From NCBI GenBank assembly GCA_001247695.2, contig LGRX02003570.1, forward strand, positions 56,669-120,668: a stretch of 64,000 bases of DNA, given 5' to 3'. Origin of the DNA: Cymbomonas tetramitiformis. Lineage: Eukaryota; Chlorophyta; Pyramimonadophyceae; Pyramimonadales; Pyramimonadaceae. The notes below the pieces were generated by a model that saw nothing but the letters and a program-made list of their open reading frames with translations, was not told the DNA's origin and did no database searches. Both the position numbers and the translations under genes were made by a program. Positions 47,001-58,037 of this stretch are shown piece after piece (within the stretch, counting starts at the first letter, position 1; every line of letters begins with the position of its first letter).

Positions 47001-49198
47001 AGCTCCAGCTCCCGCCCCCGCCCGCTCCCGCTCCGGCCCGGCCCGGCCCGGCCCAGCTCCAGCTCCTGCTCCAGCTCCCCGCCCCGCTCCCCGCCCGCTC
47101 CGGCTCCGGCTCCAGCTCCAGCTCCAGCTCCAGCTCCAGCTCCAGCTCCAAATCATACCCCATATCCAGGGCTAGCTCCAGGACCACCATCGGTACTTCA
47201 TGAGTGGGCAGCACCCTTGCCCACTTCGGCACCAGCTCCGGCACCAGCTCCGGCACCGCGCAGGGACTCGGCGGGCGGCACTCCGCTGGATCGCTGGCTG
47301 CAGCGTGCCCCAGCTCAGGCATCGACGCCGCGGCCAGAAGCGTCGCGGGCAGCTTCGCTTGGTGCGCCGGCTGCCAGGGCAGCTGCAATAGGGGCCTTTG
47401 ATTCTGAAGTCGACGCCGGCACGCTGGTAAGCCCCAAACTCTACGCGTGACGCAAATATTTCCGTTGCTCGTTTTCCTCCGGATGCCGCTGCACACCCTT
47501 CATCGAGCCCTGCGCTCCATGTTCCGCGTGGCCTAAGGGGGTCTGTTTCACTCTGAGAGGACTTTCGCGGAGGTGTCTGACAGGGGCCCCGCAGGGATCC
47601 CACAGCGCATCCTCGTTCAATGAGTCAATGAGTCGATCCCACTGTTCATCTTGATTTATTTCATGCCGGAATTGCAGTCTTCCAGCATGGTCTCAGATCC
47701 CTCGCCGGTCGAGCCAGAGCAGTGGCGCCCTCGGAGGCCGCTGGGAGCGCAGCTCGTGCAGGAGCAGATTTTCAAGGCTCTGACGATTGGACCTGTTGAG
47801 ATTTGAGAGATTCCAGAGAATTATATCCCGCGCTGCCTGATTGGCCCATATTGCCTGTCCTGAATCTGAGCGGTGATCTCACCCCTCAAGGGAGCGAGAG
47901 CAGCCCCCATCGGCGGTACTCAGACGCCTGAGGTGCAGGTGGGGAAAGGCCGCGTCTCTGCATCGCACTGCTTGCTGGGTCCCTGGGTGCTCCTCTGAAA
48001 GAGATTGAGGTCAGTGAGGGGGAGGGGGAGAGGACTCCACAGCCCTTCAGCACCGAGATGCCGATGGCATCGAAGCCGTTGAATGCTGTGGCAAGAATCC
48101 GCGTTGTGGGAGCGACAGGTGTGCACCCGTCGATCTTCTCAGCGATGCCATCTGTGGATGCCGCATGCTTCTCGTTGCAGAGCGCTCGCTGAACTTGGCA
48201 ATCGCCATAACACCTGTGTGGATTTGGACGGTGCAGATTTGGCCCTCAGAGGGCAGAAAGGAGCAAGCCCTAGCAACCCCTACGTCGTGCTCACACTGAC
48301 AGAGTCGTCTCAGCCCCCGCAACTTTTCTACACATCTGTGAAGAAGGTGAGGATCTCAGTAATGATTGATTGAGTTGATTTGACCCATTAGATCATGCAC
48401 CCCTGCGTTTTCCAGCAGAGTCCGTCGAGGGTAGGATGCGCTTAGCCGACTGCGCGCCCGAGCGCCTCCGCACTATCGCTCGCGCGCGCATTCCAAGCAC
48501 AAAAAATCGGACACTCCAAGGTTTCTGACAATCTGACATACAATCCGAAGTCACGACGGTGCCTTGGGTGAGAAATTTCGCCCTGGCGAGAGATGCGTTG
48601 ATGTCGTCGGCCGCCGCCCCTCTCTCCTGTAGGATCGCCCGCACCTGGCAATACATGTGCCAGGTGCCCTTAAGGCGGCACTGTAGCATCCGTCATCAGA
48701 GCCCCTCTAGGCACATTGCTGCAATATCTGCAATCGATTCCTCTCTAGGAAGCTCCATGCATCTGTCAGTGACTTGACTCCACAGTTCTCACCAACCAAG
48801 GTGGCGATGATGTCTTCTATTGGTTCCTCCACATTGAGATCCTACTGCTTGGGTCCAACTTCTAAGGTCACTTTGCGTTTTCTTGTCGGAGAAGGGGGGC
48901 CTCACTGCAGTTTTGTGGTGGTGCATGGAAGGCCGAGAGCAACCCTAAGTGGAGTGAGGACTTCGCCTGCTTTATGTGCAATCCACGCAAAGCGGTGCTC
49001 CACATCCACGTACTTCATGCAGAGCTGGGTGGCCGTGGGGATACGAGTCGAAACAGCGTTGGCTTGTACGACCTGTCCCTGGGGACCACTGAGCTTGCTT
49101 TCAGAAATATGGCTCAACGGCTGCGTGGCTCGATGATCCTGAATAACATCGAGCAGGGGAAGGTGGAGGTGGACATCACATGGCATCGCAGTAAATGA
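41042..49198 (+). CDS. SMP-C2 protein (extended-synaptotagmin/tricalbin-like), about 14-16 exons
   Basis: Predicted ER-anchored lipid-transfer tether. Exon 1 starts at 41,042; its N-terminal hydrophobic hairpin includes LLAAPLYIGGLIVFVKLW and YYILTLLIGIFIG. SMP domain exons: 41,833-41,883, 41,946-42,092 (SATWMNKVLEKVW), 42,390-42,521 (GPPTITGVKYLP), 43,011-43,205, 43,366-43,415, 43,732-43,799 (MVAPKFLEIPL). Then 44,015-44,157, 44,759-44,931 (acidic), 46,379-47,426 (Pro-Ala linker) and about 47,678-47,794. A C2 domain is in 48,051-48,118, 48,237-48,346 (DLALRGQKGASPSNPYVVL) and 48,938-49,198 (NPKWSEDF to stop). Phases close except exon 1 to 41,833 (a read to a donor at 41,236 would fit) and around 47,800-48,050. 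Ca-binding Asp residues look reduced (SNPYV instead of SDPYV). Confidence 0.8.
41771..41838 (+). repeat. 22-bp repeat x3 across a splice acceptor
   Basis: TTCACGCTAGAGGAACAGAC plus GC occurs three times. The last copy ends at the exon acceptor (AG at 41,831-41,832), so each copy carries an AG acceptor. Confidence 0.85.
44345..44535 (+). repeat. 31-bp minisatellite x6 in an SMP-C2 intron
   Basis: GTGCCGGCGGCCAGCTGTCT plus TGCGATGGCAA repeats six times with GGCCAG/GCCCGG variants. Confidence 0.88.
44710..44760 (+). repeat. 30-bp repeat carrying a splice acceptor
   Basis: CTGTTTGAGGAGTCCTGACG plus CAGG occurs twice, 30 bp apart. The second copy's GACGCAG is the acceptor of the 44,759 exon. Confidence 0.8.
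45233..45415 (+). repeat. 56-bp minisatellite x3 in an SMP-C2 intron
   Basis: GTCGGCGCGTCTCATGTTGT and the following 36 bases repeat three times with very few changes. Confidence 0.9.
46800..47160 (+). repeat. CCAGCT-type hexamer tract encoding a Pro-Ala linker
   Basis: CCAGCT/CCCGCT hexamers lie in frame inside the 46,379-47,426 exon and encode long (Pro-Ala)n runs between the SMP region and the C2 domain. The reverse strand is an equally open Glu-Leu/Trp-Ser run, which is a by-product. Confidence 0.85.
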
Positions 49199-51203
49199 AA
49201 CACAGTGGACAACGCTCATAGAATGAAACCAAATTGAGAGAATAGCGTACCAGCGTTTCATGAGGTGCGTGACCATTGAATGCCACATAGCGGGAAGGCA
49301 ACCCTGTCCGTTTTTATGATTTGTGCTACGTAAATCAATATTCATATTTGACCAAGATCATGTCGCATAAGAAGGTTGGTTTAGTAATCATAGACTTTGT
49401 CACCATCGTAAATTCGAGATCCGGAATATGAATATCAAGATCGGCCACCGATATCAAATGCCAACCCATATTAGAATTTGCTGGGGTCATAGCTCCAAAT
49501 ATTTTTTGGCAAGTCAGCTTTATCACATCGGCATCGGCACAAGTGCTTCGATTGGTGAACACTGGAAATGTTCTTCAGTACTCAATCTTTTGAACTTTCG
49601 TTTTGGTGTGGCTGCCGCTGTTGTTGCCGTGTTCTTAGACAGTCGAGCAAATCACAGTAGGTAATGGAGAAGTTTCCTGCTTCGGCACTGTTTACTTTAT
49701 GCTGAAGCTTTGTAGTAGGTTTCTATTGGCATTTCTGATCAGGGGGTGATTTTTCTCACTGTGTTGGTGGAAGCGGCTTGAGTATTTCGAGTGCTATGGA
49801 CGACGAAAATGTAACGTTGTTGGGCTCTTATTCGGGATGTTCTACCCATTTATTATGCGTGTCGGCATTCACATATGTTTTCGTTCGATTGCTACTTGTA
49901 TAGATCGAGTACTTTTGTTGTCATTTTCCGTTGAGCCCGCAGCATGTGTGGGCTTTCTTCGCTTGCGGACAATAGGCATGACAATGCTGCGCGACTACCA
50001 TCTCGATCGATCGGTTGCTTGCATGTGGGGAATCGATCAATTTCGATCAGCCCCTTGGGGTATCAATCAATGCAATCAATTCTGATTAGCCCCTTGGGGT
50101 ATCAACCAATTCCAACATTCTGATTATGCAATTTTCATTATCAATTGATTATAATATTCTGGTACTATCAATATATCATAATAGCATTTTTAACTGATAC
50201 CATGCCTTGCGATGCATGCCGCCCTCTATCTGAATATCGGCTTGATGTGTCCCACCACACGCAAAAGCGAAAGCAAGTGATTTGTCAGTTGGCGCATGGC
50301 GTCCCAGCCATCATGCCGTGCATCCTTCTTCGATCGACTGGGCTAAACACATGCAAGTCATGCAAATGGCGACACCACAAAGTAGGCATATTGCCCATCT
50401 CAAGCATATTTCAAGATGGGCTTAAATGGATGAATAATACGAAAGGTATGTCCCTTTTAGTGAGCTCTGCGACCCAGAAGGTTACGGAATATCAACTATA
50501 CAATATGAAATATCGCCCTTTAAGTGTTATAAATAAGGGCCAATAAATATTTTCAGCGGGTTACCGTAAACCGTATTATCGTGACTGAAATCACTTGAGC
50601 CATTTTTATAGTAATTCGCGACATTTTTGGAATAAGCCGAACAAGAAAACAAGGAACGAAAAATGAACAAAAGGAAACCAAGATTACAAAAGAATCGGCC
50701 CATATGATTTGACCCAAATAGTGTTTTCGTAACGCCAAGACATAGTGCTAAAAGGTCCTATACTTTCGGTATCGATGCCACTTCCGTTCGTTTGGGAGGT
50801 TTCGGATGGATTTGTGTGAAGATGCATTCTACGGAGGGAAAACTTGAATTTCACCCCCAAAAATGGACCGTAAACCCTAAACATGCCCGTAACCAAATTT
50901 TGGAAGAGCGAATCACATGATTAAACACATATTTTTCACGCGACATAAAAAAGTCAAGCATGTATTTAATAAATATATAGGTAAATCGAATTTAATAGAT
51001 AAACCCCAATAAATTAAAAATTATCATTATAGGGAATAATAAAGCCTGTTGCACCCTGTGCGTGCGGGATTCTGCGGGGCTGCGGGTGCAGCAAACGATG
51101 GCTGCCTTTCTGTATCTTACCCCGTTAGGTGCGTCAACGTTTATCGAACGTATAAACTTTCGCGTGACAAGCTGTGACACGACAACTCCAACGCGAGTGA
51201 TAG
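49199..51203. other. Intergenic, AT-rich
   Basis: Short repeats such as AGCCCCTTGGGGTATCAA (about 50,052 and 50,090). No gene supported. Confidence 0.45.
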
Positions 51204-51510
51204 GAAGGTAAAGCCGAGGCCGAGGTGGAGCCTTCCCACGCCAGCCGAGCGGAGGGAATTCCAGTTTTTCCATTTAGTTTTTTCAGTATCCGACAGACGA
51301 CTATTGTCCTGCTGAGAACGCCTGTGAGGGCATAATCGAAGGGACGATGCGATAATTCTTCCGACGACCTTAATTGCTTTTGCAAGGCTTTTGCGTGCGC
51401 AAAACGGCGGCGGGATCTTGCAGAGCGAGCAAAATGGCTCGAACAAGGGCAACCGCTAGACCTTGTATCAGACCTCGCAGACCCGATCATCAATCTGGAG
51501 TCAATGGGCG
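51204..51510 (+). CDS. Two exons of an unrecognised plus-strand gene (partial)
   Basis: Exon a, 51,204-51,323, reads EGKAEAEVEPSHASRAEGIP and ends before GTGAGG in phase 0. Exon b, 51,387-51,510, starts after TTTTGCAAG and reads AFACAKRRRDLAERAKWLEQ, then ADPIINLESMG before a perfect GTAAGT donor. The 63-nt intron keeps phase. Upstream exons were not found. A phase-1 candidate downstream exon lies at about 52,112-52,165 (LLSCLSFAKDSWQSL, donor GTAACG). No family is recognised. Confidence 0.45.
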
Positions 51511-52327
51511 GTAAGTGGAATGAGCGTTATTTTGGTCACACTTGCACCACGGTTTTTGTTTGAGCTTCCGTCAAACTATCCACGAGAGCTTATACGGGGG
51601 AATCTGCTTTGCATTATTAAGCACTTGCGAAATCGCCGAGCGGAGTGCATCGTTGAGGGTTGGTGCTGCCAGTCTGACTCAGTTACTCAATCCAATGATG
51701 AACGTGCGTGCGTGCGCGCGCGCGTGTGTGTGTGTGTGTGTGACCATCCATCGACCTTGAGCCACGGGAGGGCATGCCAGCGGGGTCCGCTTACTCCGTA
51801 ACCCTGGGGCCAACAAGTGTTGAGCGATGATCGGTCACATCGTGTCATCTCCCCATTCTTCTTTGCATCTGCGTTGGGAATATGTATGCGTTGGTGGTAT
51901 CTTGTCACGGCCCCGCCCTGCTCCTAATTTGCTTCTCACATCCACTGGGATGATGATGGGCTGGCTTTTGTTGGCCGATATCATGTCGTTCAGTGTAGTG
52001 TCACACACGGCCCCAAGCACCCACATACCTGCGGCACAAGCGTCTACAAATTCCTGCATGCCGGTTTCGCACACGGCTCTTACTGCCTACATGCCTCTGT
52101 TGTGCTGCTCTAGGTACACTGCTATCATGCCTAAGTTTTGCCAAGGACTCCTGGCAGTCACTCACGTAACGATAATCCTGTATGTTCCCCTCCCCCCCCC
52201 AAAAAGCTGGCTGGTTTCTTAACGTAGAATTCTCTTAACGGTCAGCACTTACTGTACGTGTGGTATCAAGTAGCTATGTGGCGTTTGTGGCCAAATTGCC
52301 TAATCATCACATGTGTGTCGATAACAC

Positions 52328-52590
52328 ATGTCAGAATATATTCTGGTCAAGAAGACATTCAGAACACCTTCCGTGTATCTTCCGAGAAGACTGTCATTTG
52401 TATGTCTTCCGGGAAGATGTCTTCCGAAATCCGGAAGGCATTCCGCACATCTTCGGTACGTCTTCCCCGAAGAGTGTCTTCTGGTTTCCAGAAGACGTTT
52501 CTACCCAGAAGACGTCTTCTGGAAACCAGAAGACATCATGTCTACGAAGACGTCTATACGACGTTCAGAAGACGTCTTCTAGACGTCTTC
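52328..52590. repeat. GAAGAC/GTCTTC palindrome cluster
   Basis: About twenty GAAGAC or GTCTTC hexamers lie in 260 bp. GTCTTCTGG-TTT-CCAGAAGAC (52,476-52,496) and GTCTTCTGG-AAA-CCAGAAGAC (52,514-52,534) are perfect 9-bp hairpins and exact reverse complements of each other. Confidence 0.85.
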
Positions 52591-53007
52591 TTATTTTTCC
52601 AGAATGTATGGAATACTTCCTATCGCACCACGTTCGTGAAAGTGATAAGCAAAATATGAGCACCCACCAAAGAAAAGGCAGGCCCTGGAAGACAATCAGG
52701 ACGGTAGCAACCACCGCGGGGGAAAATATCAATTCGACTGCACAAGGATGCCAAAAGCGAGTGACCTGAATATCTCAAGTTGTGATATACGTGGGCACAC
52801 CTCAGAAAGCCTCTTGATGTCAGAATGCACGTACATAAAGTACTCCTCCTTGCAATTACGTCACGTGGAATTGGCAAACTGTCCAGCACTTGTGACGCTG
52901 GATTATGCTTACAGAACTCCAAATGAAATGTTGATACACTGAATATTAACATAGTAACTCTGCACGATATGTACGATGACTGTCATACATGACATAATAA
53001 TAATCAC

Positions 53008-53070
53008 CGTACGGGATGTAATAAACGAGTACGGGATGTAACAAATGGGTACGGGACGCAACAAACGCAG
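53008..53070. repeat. About 19-bp repeat x3
   Basis: GTACGGGATGTAATAAACGA and two variants in tandem. Confidence 0.75.
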
Positions 53071-53789
53071 CATCGTACCCACCCTCGGACGAAAACGAAC
53101 AACGAGAAAATGTAAATGACACATGTTATAGTAATATATAAACGTGTACAACCCATATAATAAAGTACATACACCTCTCGTGCAAAGAGTAAAAATCTAA
53201 ACCACCCACCCAACAAGGATCCGGGCAGTGGGGGTAAGCGAATAAATGTAAAGAAATACAATGTGTATAAACAATAACAATTGTAAGGACGTGGATAACA
53301 TCAAGGGGAACCCAATATCCAGCGGAGTTCTGCCCTCACACTTCAGATATGCCACCCATCATAAAATATTATAGGAATACAAAGACGTAGTCAATATAAA
53401 AAAGGTAAGGCCATATCTCCCAACAAGAGATACAACTCACACACCACGCCAAAATGACGGGTGTCGTTGTCGCGATTATGAACAAGAGGCGGTAATGTAG
53501 GGACCGTCGGGGCGTGGTAGTATTGCTGGGTGCTGAAGTGGCGGTGTATATCTGTTGTGGTTGAGTGTGGGGTGCTGTGGGGGGTTTTGGGTTTGAGATG
53601 TGGGTGCGGCTCTGGAGGGCAATCTTTTTGAATATATAACGAAGAGGTTCGGCACCCCGTCAGGAGATACCGTTCCAGAAGAACAAAACAACATTTTACA
53701 ATTAGGCATTCACTGCGGCCCGTGCGCCGTGCGCCCGAGCTGCGGCGCGAGTGGCTCCGGAGGTGAATGCCCACAGCTCGCCACATGAC

Positions 53790-54520
53790 CTAGTTGGCAC
53801 CTTTCGAGCAGGCACGCACGAATTCACGTCGGAACATATGTGAGAAACTGCGGGCAAAAGCGTGTTTCGAGCACGCGCATGGGAAAAGGACATGGGTCAG
53901 GTGTCAGAACTCAAGCTGGCGCGTCGTCAACCACGAATTCCCACAACCTGTCACACAGGTCCGTTCGGGGAATTCACCGTTGTCAAAGCCTGCGCAGGTC
54001 GAATTCACAAAGATAAATGCCTAACAAACTGCGGGGAAAACATAAGTTCGGCACGCTACAACTTCGTCAAACGGCCAAAGTCAGGTATCCCAGCTCGTGT
54101 CAGCGCGGCTACGGTTGTGCATTCCCAAGCGCCTGCCACACACGCCGCCTATGAGCGTACACAGCAAGTAAGCCCAGCGGGGTTCGAATTCGCAAAGAAA
54201 TGGGGCAAAATACAGCACAAAAGGACGGGCGCATCGTGCGCACACGTGGACACTGCTGAGACCGCCTGTGGTGGTTTGCCGTCGCGGGCGGTGTGAACTT
54301 GCGATAAATGCAGCTTCGGGCTATCTCGCCGTTACGCGCTCAACGGAAAAAATGTCACTCTGTGAGAATCCTCTAACGCGTTTTGAATTCGCTAACGTTT
54401 TCGGACAGCTGCGGATCTCCACCGCTGCGGACGGCGACGTGCGTGTCTCCTGCTGCGCAACGTAAAACTTGCCAGGCGGAAACGCGCTTATTCCGCCACG
54501 CTGGCTCGTGGATTCGCAAA
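53790..54520. repeat. Diverged units around GAATTC and CTGCGGG
   Basis: GAATTC-A/G-C followed within about 40 bp by A-rich sequence and CTGCGGGGAAAA recurs several times. Related words occur near 24,150-24,210. Units are too diverged to bound exactly, and the open frames across them are not considered genes. Confidence 0.4.
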
Positions 54521-55311
54521 ACGGGCGCGGGTCTAACTTGCGTTTACGGAGTTTAGATTCAGGCTCGGCCGGAAACACGAAAAGCAGGAAGGCAAACAAG
54601 CAACAAAGGGGGCAATTCACAGGTAAGACAAGCACACAGGCACGACTTCGCACATATCTCAGAGTGACGTGCAGGCACTCTGGGGATCCGAACCAGACTC
54701 TTACAAACTGCAAGTGACAAAGATCTCATGTGGATTCACCGTATGTATGTATATATCACAGTTAATACTAGCCCACGAGAAGCAAATATCACTATCCAGC
54801 AGAATGGTTTTGAAAGATTCGGATCTAACTTTTCGAAAGCAGAAGCTAGCTAAATACTCAAGCGATCACTGCATGAAAGTCCGTGACTGTGAGAGTCCGT
54901 GAATGCCATTGTAATTTCGGATGCCCTGTGACTACTGTATTGGTTCCCAGTGACAGCGGCGTTTGGTGTCAACGCGCGCTTTCGCTTGCCCTGTCATGCA
55001 TCGCCGAGACGTCACGCGCGGTCATGTAGTGATGCCACTTCGCGTGGTGTCGTGCTCGACGCTCTGCGGTGCTCGCGGATCGGCACGGGCTGGTCGCGGC
55101 GACGTCGATGTGGCGCTTGGCGAGGCGTCGTGCATGATTTATACACTGAGAGGGAGATCTGAGCTGGAGGGTGAACGTGATATGCTCCAGGCGCTCGAGC
55201 GGAAAATAAACTGGGGGTAGGACCGTGCCTTAGTTGCCAGTTACTGAAGAAGAAGGTCATGGTTGGGGTGTTTGCCGACGGCCGAGACGGGCGCGATGGG
55301 GGGAAATGTGG

Positions 55312-55986
55312 TTAGTGGCTACTGCCCATATTGCCAGTCCTGTTACAAGGACCGGAGGGGAAAACATTGTGGAGGCGTGTGCTATCGATATATTTGATAT
55401 GTGAGCGCTTGGAGACCATTGTTGGGCGTCAAAGTAATTTTTAACCTACGTTACACATACCACTAAATGTTGGTATGTGATTAAGAGGGTTAAACGGGTG
55501 GGGGTGAAATCAATTAAAATTAATTAAAATGGCCAGTCCTTGTAATAGGACCGAGATGTTTCTCACGCTAGCTACCTCCACGAAGGTCCTGTGAAAGTTC
55601 GGAGACCCATGTTGCCAAGTTCGCGAGCTGCTCTTTCTGCAGTGTCTTATCAAAAAATGATCGGAGGTCATCTTCGCCCTCAAAACATCGGTTGAAGTAG
55701 CCTGGGTATACAAAATCCGAAAATGTCACTGTGGTGTGGTTGGAATCCAATCATTTTTTACGCTACTCATGCTTAATATTGATAACGTAGCATGAAATTG
55801 CGACATTGTTTTGGCAAGCGGGCCAAGGTATATTTAGTTCAAGTTCCAAAGATAATACGAACCGAAGGGCAGGCGCTCAAAACATCAAGAGGACGTCCAA
55901 AACAATTATGGTAACACCAGTCCTTGTAAAAGGACCAGAACCCAATTCCAGTCCTATTACAAGGACTGGTGGGCAGTAGCCATTAG
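55312..55986. mobile_element. Inverted-repeat DNA transposon with TTAG duplication
   Basis: TGGCTACTGCCCA (55,316-55,328) and its exact reverse complement TGGGCAGTAGCCA (55,970-55,982) bound a 667-bp element. TTAG flanks both sides (55,312-55,315 and 55,983-55,986) as a 4-bp target duplication. Hairpins of the form CCAGTCCT-xx-TACAAGGAC occur just inside the left end (about 55,334), at 55,533 and 55,917, and at the right end (55,950-55,970). No transposase frame is seen, so this is a non-autonomous (MITE-like) copy. Confidence 0.75.
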
Positions 55987-56063
55987 ATCTGACATGGGCT
56001 GCGGTAGCGTAACTAAGTATGGGGGGTCTGACAGACCTTTCAGGGGTGCCCGAGGGACCCCTT

Positions 56064-56821
56064 CTAAACGTGTTCATTGTTGTGACATCGTACCTTAATA
56101 AAACGGGCACGACGTGCAGCATGCTTCGCAGCTCGTGCACTCTCACGCAAACAACGTTGCGTGTCAATCGATCTATCATAATCATCTGATCTGTTTGCAG
56201 TATTCTGTTCTAAGGATAACCAACGAATGTTGTACAGAATATAATGTAATGAAGAGTTGTTTCGGTCAACACACCATGCATCATTAGAGTGCAAATGCCC
56301 AGGCTTATGCCCATGGAATAGTGTAAATGCATGAACAAATACAAAGAATGCAAACGGGACCCAAGCGTGTTCATAAAAAACATCAGGAGCATATAATCCC
56401 AAAAATGCAGGATCGGTTATACGATATCCGAAGCATAACCATTAGTAGAATGGATGCTTTGAAGCAAGTTGCTATAGTTATTGCGATAAGGATGTTCAAT
56501 ATTAATAGCAATGTGATTAGCAGCACTACGGCCAGCAACTTTAAATACCAACGCTGGCATATTCACCACCGGTGTAGAGATGCGCAATGGACATTTCTAC
56601 TCTAAACGCTGTTTAAGCCATGCATGAAGTTGAGAAAGTAAATATACACTAGTATTGATATGACACTCCACATCATCAATAAAGACATCAATCAACATGT
56701 TGATAATGTCCACTCGCGTGCTGGAAGCATTATACCAATTCCACAACGCAGTAGTACAACGGTTCTGAATAGAATCCGACCTCCGTGGCATAATGAAGCC
56801 ATCAACAGAAGGGAAAGCCAA
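56064..56821 (-). pseudogene. Decayed frame with an HNH-endonuclease-like tail
   Basis: On the minus strand three open pieces follow each other with stops or frame changes between them: 56,821-56,597 (ALWNWYNASSTRVDIINML), about 56,590-56,420, and 56,402-56,064. The last contains VDRNNSSLHYILYNIRWL followed by SLEQNTANR. This matches the second half of HNH domains (D-x-x-N-N-x-x-x-N-L-R-W-x-x-x-x-x-N-x-x-N). Interrupted frames indicate a dead homing-endonuclease-like or virus-derived gene. The donor is unknown. Confidence 0.45.
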
Positions 56822-56864
56822 ATGTCGTAAATCAGGAAATTATTGAAGGTTCGGGACGGAGTGC

Positions 56865-56867
56865 ATC

Positions 56868-56940
<73 letters not shown>

Positions 56941-56965
56941 CTGCATATGCATATGTATATGTATA
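56865..56965. repeat. TATATG hexanucleotide microsatellite
   Basis: TATATG units repeat about fifteen times. Confidence 0.95.
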
Positions 56966-56989
56966 GGGATAAGTCTAGATTGGGTGCAG

Positions 56990-57170
56990 ACAGTTCATTA
57001 TAATCCAGATAGGGTGTAGGCACTTCATTTTAATTTAGATTGGGTGTAGGCACTTCAACTAATTTAGATTGGGTGTAGGCACTTCATTCTTAATCCAGAT
57101 GTGCTTTAATCTAGATTGGGTGTAGGCACTTCATTTTGGTCTAGATTGGGTGTAGGCACTTCATTTTAAT
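56990..57170. repeat. About 32-bp minisatellite, five to six copies
   Basis: TTTAGATTGGGTGTAGGCAC followed by TTCATTTTAA repeats with variable spacers. Confidence 0.85.
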
Positions 57171-57224
57171 GGGCCATTGGGTGTAGACACAGGTATAGGG
57201 GGTACGGGTCGCAATTTCTTTTGT

Positions 57225-57500
57225 TATTTGTTGGAAAAAAAAACATTATTTCGCGAATTCAACCGGTAGATATCAACATCCGACCACAATGAACACATCT
57301 AACGGTTGAATTTGCGAAATAATGTTCTTGTATGCGATTACTAGCGAAAAACTGTTCGGAATCGATGTTTGTTGTTATTTGTTGCAAAACAAAACATCAT
57401 TTCGCAAATTGAACCGGTGGATATCGACATCTAACCACAATGAACATATCTAACGGTTGAAATTGTGAAATGATGTTTTTGTATGCGGTGACTAGCAAAA
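57225..57500. repeat. Tandem pair of long inverted repeats, about 151 bp apart
   Basis: Copy 1 arms are 57,242-57,265 and 57,303-57,326 (23 of 24 pair). Copy 2 arms are 57,393-57,416 and 57,454-57,477 (21 of 24 pair). At arm position 6 copy 1 has a T-A pair and copy 2 a C-G pair. Confidence 0.8.
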
Positions 57501-58037
57501 AAATGTTCGTAATCGATGGTTTTTGTTGTTTGATGCTTAAAAAAACATTTTGGATAATTATACTTTATCACGTTGTATATGAAGTCATAAAAGATTGCCG
57601 AAGTCGATGGAGAATAATCGCTTTTATAAAAATGTAGTCCCATGTCCAACATTCAAAGCAATGCTGAAGTTTTGTGAGGTTACACACAGTGCATGGCCCT
57701 GACATAGGTTCATCGATGCACGATGCTGCGGAACTGAACTAACTAACAAGCTTGCGCAGCTTGCACGTGGATTTATCCAAAGCACACTTACATCTTCTGA
57801 TGCATCTCCCGCTGTCGGTAGTTATATCTGTTAAATATTTGGAACCTATACACGTCCACACCTCGATGCCAGTCATGGTCATCTGAGTGCAGATCTACTC
57901 ACCGCCGATGCCCAACACACTATCTCTCCGCAATCGCAGGTGTGTTCCTATTCAAGATACCTATGTCCCTGACTTGCTAAAAACCCATGTGATATGGGCA
58001 AGCTGTGGATGACCCCCCCCATGTACTATTAGCAGGC

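Noticed and set aside
46774..47496. Minus-strand Glu-Leu-rich frame
   Set aside because: Reverse complement of the Pro-Ala exon of the SMP-C2 gene.
51424..51510. MARTRATAR peptide resembling the histone H3 start
   Set aside because: It is an alternative frame of the 51,387-51,510 exon; no further H3 sequence follows.
53862..54296. 144-codon plus-strand frame
   Set aside because: Runs through diverged repeat units with recurring GAATTC and CTGCGGG; no splice sites or domain.
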